In this document: positions 5,664 to 7,788 of the stretch, piece by piece
Layout: each line of letters begins with the position of its first letter
Position numbering within the stretch: the first letter of the stretch is position 1
Assembly: GCA_031258665.1 (NCBI GenBank)
Contig: JAIRML010000074.1
Span: forward strand, 1-7,788
Source: Oscillospiraceae bacterium
GTDB taxonomy: Bacteria > Bacillota > Clostridia > Oscillospirales > UBA929
Direction: 5' to 3'
Length of the DNA stretch: 7,788 nucleotides
Made by a program: the position numbers and the translations under genes
Notes under the pieces: generated by a model
What the model was told of the DNA's origin: nothing
The model's database searches: none
The model's input: only the letters and a program-made list of their open reading frames with translations

Positions 5664-5872
5664 CCCCTGCGCCGGCCCGATTTTTTGTAAAAAATGGAAT
5701 ATGTGAGATGTCTGAAGGCCCGTTTGTATCGATACTATGTATGCAGGGTGTGCCGGGTCTGCGGGGCGGTACCGCCGGCCTTCCCGCGCGGCGGCGGAGG
5801 ACATGTGAGGGCGCACACTGTGCGCCCGGGTACTGAGGCGGGGCCACCCCGCGTTGAGGAGGGATTGATTGT
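5664..5872 (+). other. Structured ctsR-mcsA intergenic region with three hairpins
   Basis: This 209-base gap carries three compact inverted repeats in a row: GGCGGTACCGCC (5765-5776), GGGCGCAC-ACT-GTGCGCCC (5809-5827) and GCGGGG-CCA-CCCCGC (5838-5852). The last ends four bases before the mcsA ribosome binding site. Earlier in the gap are an A/T palindrome (5680-5695, ATTTTTTGTAAAAAAT) and GTATCGATAC (5726-5735). No T run follows the three GC-rich hairpins, so they are not intrinsic terminators. No convincing promoter or gene was found here. mRNA processing, stability or attenuation are possible roles. Confidence 0.6.
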
Positions 5873-6379
5873 ATGTTGTGTCAACACTGCGGCCAGCACG
5901 AGGCCACCCGGTTTTACCGCACGACGGTGAATGGCAAGACGCAGGAGCTCAGCCTCTGCCAAACCTGCGCGGCCGCGGCCGGGCTGGATGTCGAATTCGC
6001 GCAAAAATTCCCCGCTTTTCTGGGCGACATGCCGGCCATCTTGTCCGATATGATGGGCCTGCGGGCCCCGGCGGGCCGGCAGACCCACCATGTCTGCCCG
6101 TCCTGCGGCATCAATCTGCAGGACATCTCGCGGACAGGCAAGGCCGGCTGCGCGTCCTGCTACACCCATTTTCAGGCCGTGCTCCTGCCCTATATCCGCA
6201 AGATGCACGGCAACGCGGTCCACACCGGGCGGGTCCCCAGCGGGCAGCGCGCGGAGCTGCGCCGCCGGAGCGAGCGGACCCGGCTGGAGGCGCAGCTCCA
6301 GGAGGCGATCGGCGCGCAGGCGTTCGAACGGGCCGCCGAGCTGCGCGACGAGATCAAACAGCTGGAAAAGGAGGGATGA
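5873..6379 (+). CDS. mcsA: McsA, zinc-binding activator of McsB
   Basis: Predicted 168-residue zinc protein that activates the protein-arginine kinase McsB. Four CxxC pairs are visible: CQHC (3-6), CQTC (29-32), CPSC (75-78) and CASC (93-96), enough for two zinc sites. The C-terminal 30 residues (about 137-167, ending ELRDEIKQLEKEG) form the UVR motif, a helical pair also found in UvrB and UvrC. The length is close to, though slightly below, that of the Bacillus protein. The ATG has GAGGAGGG nine bases upstream. The final codons hold the ribosome binding site of mcsB, so the two genes are likely translationally coupled. Confidence 0.95.
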   Translation: MLCQHCGQHEATRFYRTTVNGKTQELSLCQTCAAAAGLDVEFAQKFPAFLGDMPAILSDMMGLRAPAGRQTHHVCPSCGINLQDISRTGKAGCASCYTHFQAVLLPYIRKMHGNAVHTGRVPSGQRAELRRRSERTRLEAQLQEAIGAQAFERAAELRDEIKQLEKEG

Positions 6380-6382
6380 GCC

Positions 6383-7420
6383 GTGGCGCTCGATAGGCAA
6401 AGAGACGAGCCGCGCCGGAACACGTGCGACGACATCGCGGTGAGCACGCGCATCCGACTGGCCCGCAACCTCGCCGATCACCCCTTTCCGGATCGGATGA
6501 GCGACGAGCAGGCCGAGGAAATTTTGGAGAAGGTCTCCGGCCTGTTCCAGCCGCTGGACGCCGGCGCGCGGTTCCACACGGTCCGCCTGACGAGAGAGAA
6601 CCGGCTGAAGGCGCGGGTGCTGGTCGAAAATCATCTGATCTCCCCTGAGTTTGCCGGCTCGGACCGTCCGCACGGCGTGATCCTCTCGGAGGCGCGCGGC
6701 ATCAGCGTGATGGTCGGGGAGGAGGACCACATCCGCATCCAGACCATCGGCCCCGGGCTCTGTCTGGAGGAGCGCATGCAGGAGGCACAGCGCGTGGACG
6801 AGATCATCGACGGCGGGCTGCTGTACGCGTTTGACGGAGATTTCGGCTATCTCACCTCCTGCCCCACAAACCTCGGCACCGCTCTGCGCGCCAGCGTGAT
6901 GCTGCATCTGCCGGCGCTCACGGAGAGCGGCGCGATCCGTGAGATCGTCACGGCCGTCGGCAAGATGGGGCTGGCCGTGCGCGGCCTCTATGGGGAGGGG
7001 TCCCAAGTCCAGGGTGCGCTGTACCAGGTGTCGAACCAGACCACGCTGGGCCTCACCGAATCGGAGATCATCGACCGTGTGACGGCTGTGGTGGAACGCA
7101 TTGTCGAACAGGAACGGGCCCTGCGGACCCGGTTTAAGACACAGCGGCCGGCGCGGTTTCAAGACAGGGTCTGGCGCGCCTGGGGCCTGCTCTCCCACGC
7201 GCGCCTCCTCTCCGGCGAGGATGCGATGCGGCTGCTGTCCGACCTGCGCTGGGGCGTGGCCGAGGGGGAACTGCCCCCGATGCCGATGACGCGGCTGAAC
7301 GACCTGCTGCGCGACATCCAGCCCGGCGTACTGGCGAACGCGGCCGGGCGGGCGCTGGACGCCGGCGCGCGCGACGCCGCCCGGGCCGGCGCGGTCCGCG
7401 CCGCCCTCACCGCAACCTGA
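6383..7420 (+). CDS. mcsB: McsB, protein-arginine kinase
   Basis: Predicted 345-residue kinase related to phosphagen kinases that phosphorylates arginine side chains and so marks proteins for ClpCP. The ATP-binding and catalytic motifs are present: STRIRLARNL (21-30), GEEDHIRIQ (112-120), GYLTSCPTNLGTALRAS (155-171, Cys 160) and RGLYGEGS (200-207). The C-terminal RDxxRA motif, which binds phosphoarginine and tunes activity, is present as RDAARA (330-335). The protein ends ten residues later and lacks the longer tail of the Bacillus enzyme. The start codon is GTG, 3 bases after the mcsA stop. Its AAGGAGGG site (6368-6375, 7-base spacing) lies inside mcsA. Function as the kinase of this operon is well supported. 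Confidence 0.97.
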   Translation: MALDRQRDEPRRNTCDDIAVSTRIRLARNLADHPFPDRMSDEQAEEILEKVSGLFQPLDAGARFHTVRLTRENRLKARVLVENHLISPEFAGSDRPHGVILSEARGISVMVGEEDHIRIQTIGPGLCLEERMQEAQRVDEIIDGGLLYAFDGDFGYLTSCPTNLGTALRASVMLHLPALTESGAIREIVTAVGKMGLAVRGLYGEGSQVQGALYQVSNQTTLGLTESEIIDRVTAVVERIVEQERALRTRFKTQRPARFQDRVWRAWGLLSHARLLSGEDAMRLLSDLRWGVAEGELPPMPMTRLNDLLRDIQPGVLANAAGRALDAGARDAARAGAVRAALTAT

Positions 7421-7455
7421 CGGCAGGCGGCCACATGGTTTAAGGAGTGAAAACG

Positions 7456-7788
7456 ATGTACGAGAAAAAATTTACCGACCGGGCGCAGGCCGCGATCCGG
7501 CTGGCGCATCAAACGGCAACCGAGCTGGGGCACGGCTATGTGGGCAGCGAGCACCTGCTGCTGGGGCTTCTGTTGGAGGAGGAAGGCGTGGCCGCCCACG
7601 CGCTCCGGGGCGCGGAGATCACGGCGGACGCGGTGCGCGCGCAGGTGGTGGCGGCCGTGGGGCAGGGAGAACCGGGCCAGACGCCGGTGCAGGGGCTCAC
7701 ACCCCGGTCCAAGCGGATTGTCGAACTGGCGTTTGCCGAGGCGGGGCGCATGGGGCACAGCTATGTGGGCACCGAGCATCTGCTGCTG
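7456..7788 (+). CDS. clpC: ClpC, AAA+ unfoldase of ClpCP (5' part only)
   Basis: The first 111 codons of clpC are present and the gene runs off the window. The visible part is the N-terminal double Clp-N domain that receives adaptors and phosphoarginine-marked substrates. Its two repeats show HGYVGSEHLLLGLL (about 26-39) and HSYVGTEHLLL (101-111). Glu 32 and Glu 107 correspond to the two glutamates that line the phosphoarginine pockets in Bacillus ClpC, so the link to McsB is probably intact. The ATG has TAAGGAG eight bases upstream and begins 35 bases after mcsB with no terminator between. The ATPase modules and the ClpP-binding loop lie outside the window. Confidence 0.96.
   Translation, partial: MYEKKFTDRAQAAIRLAHQTATELGHGYVGSEHLLLGLLLEEEGVAAHALRGAEITADAVRAQVVAAVGQGEPGQTPVQGLTPRSKRIVELAFAEAGRMGHSYVGTEHLLL

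Noticed and set aside
5694..5930. Frame with clustered cysteines in the ctsR-mcsA gap
   Set aside because: It has no ribosome binding site, runs over the hairpins and the mcsA start in another frame, and matches no zinc-finger spacing I can defend.
5735..7198. A 487-codon minus-strand frame opposite mcsA and mcsB
   Set aside because: Antisense shadow of two confidently identified genes, with no recognisable domain.
7159..7779. Minus-strand frame of 206 codons opposite mcsB and clpC
   Set aside because: Antisense to conserved genes, and it crosses their junction without any start signal of its own.

Overview
The window looks like a chromosomal segment of a high-GC member of the Clostridia (Firmicutes). 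Three things suggest this: the lepA-hemW pair, the class III heat-shock order ctsR-mcsA-mcsB-clpC, and strong AGGAGG-type ribosome binding sites with several GTG starts (lepA, hemW, mcsB). I cannot name the genus. No RNA gene, CRISPR array or insertion sequence is visible.

Region by region. (1) Bases 1 to about 1600 are compositionally different: AT-rich at 1-136, then moderate GC. They hold an orphan membrane-bound sensor histidine kinase on the minus strand. Its 3' end runs into a perfect tandem array of the heptamer TGTGCAT, and a degenerate inverted copy lies at 13-48. Just upstream of the kinase is a 33-codon reading frame with a good ribosome binding site that resembles the first residues of AlbA_2-type (Schlafen-like) proteins and then breaks off. 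This segment looks accessory and rearranged. (2) Bases 1605-4606 carry hemW and lepA on the minus strand, one transcription unit read from a good sigma-A promoter at 4663-4691. (3) The divergent intergenic stretch 4692-5204 holds paired GC-rich repeats, a small hairpin, a possible 58-codon gene and the ctsR control region, with two tandem-heptad CtsR operators around a promoter. (4) Bases 5205-7788 carry ctsR, mcsA, mcsB and the start of clpC on the plus strand. A structured gap of 209 bases separates ctsR from mcsA.

How the genes work together. CtsR represses its own operon. McsB phosphorylates arginines on proteins, with McsA as its zinc-binding activator, and ClpC (with ClpP) degrades the marked proteins. 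Heat or protein stress should release CtsR and raise expression of the whole set. LepA (EF4) is a ribosome-associated GTPase, and HemW is a radical-SAM heme-binding protein of the HemN superfamily. In many Firmicutes lepA-hemW is followed by hrcA-grpE-dnaK-dnaJ. Here the accessory kinase segment follows instead.

No clearly new multi-gene system is visible. The points most worth a second look are the heptamer array that writes the kinase C-terminus, the truncated AlbA_2-like gene start, the mutually exclusive hairpins over the ctsR ribosome binding site, the hairpin cluster between ctsR and mcsA, and the unrecognised small gene at 4830-5006.
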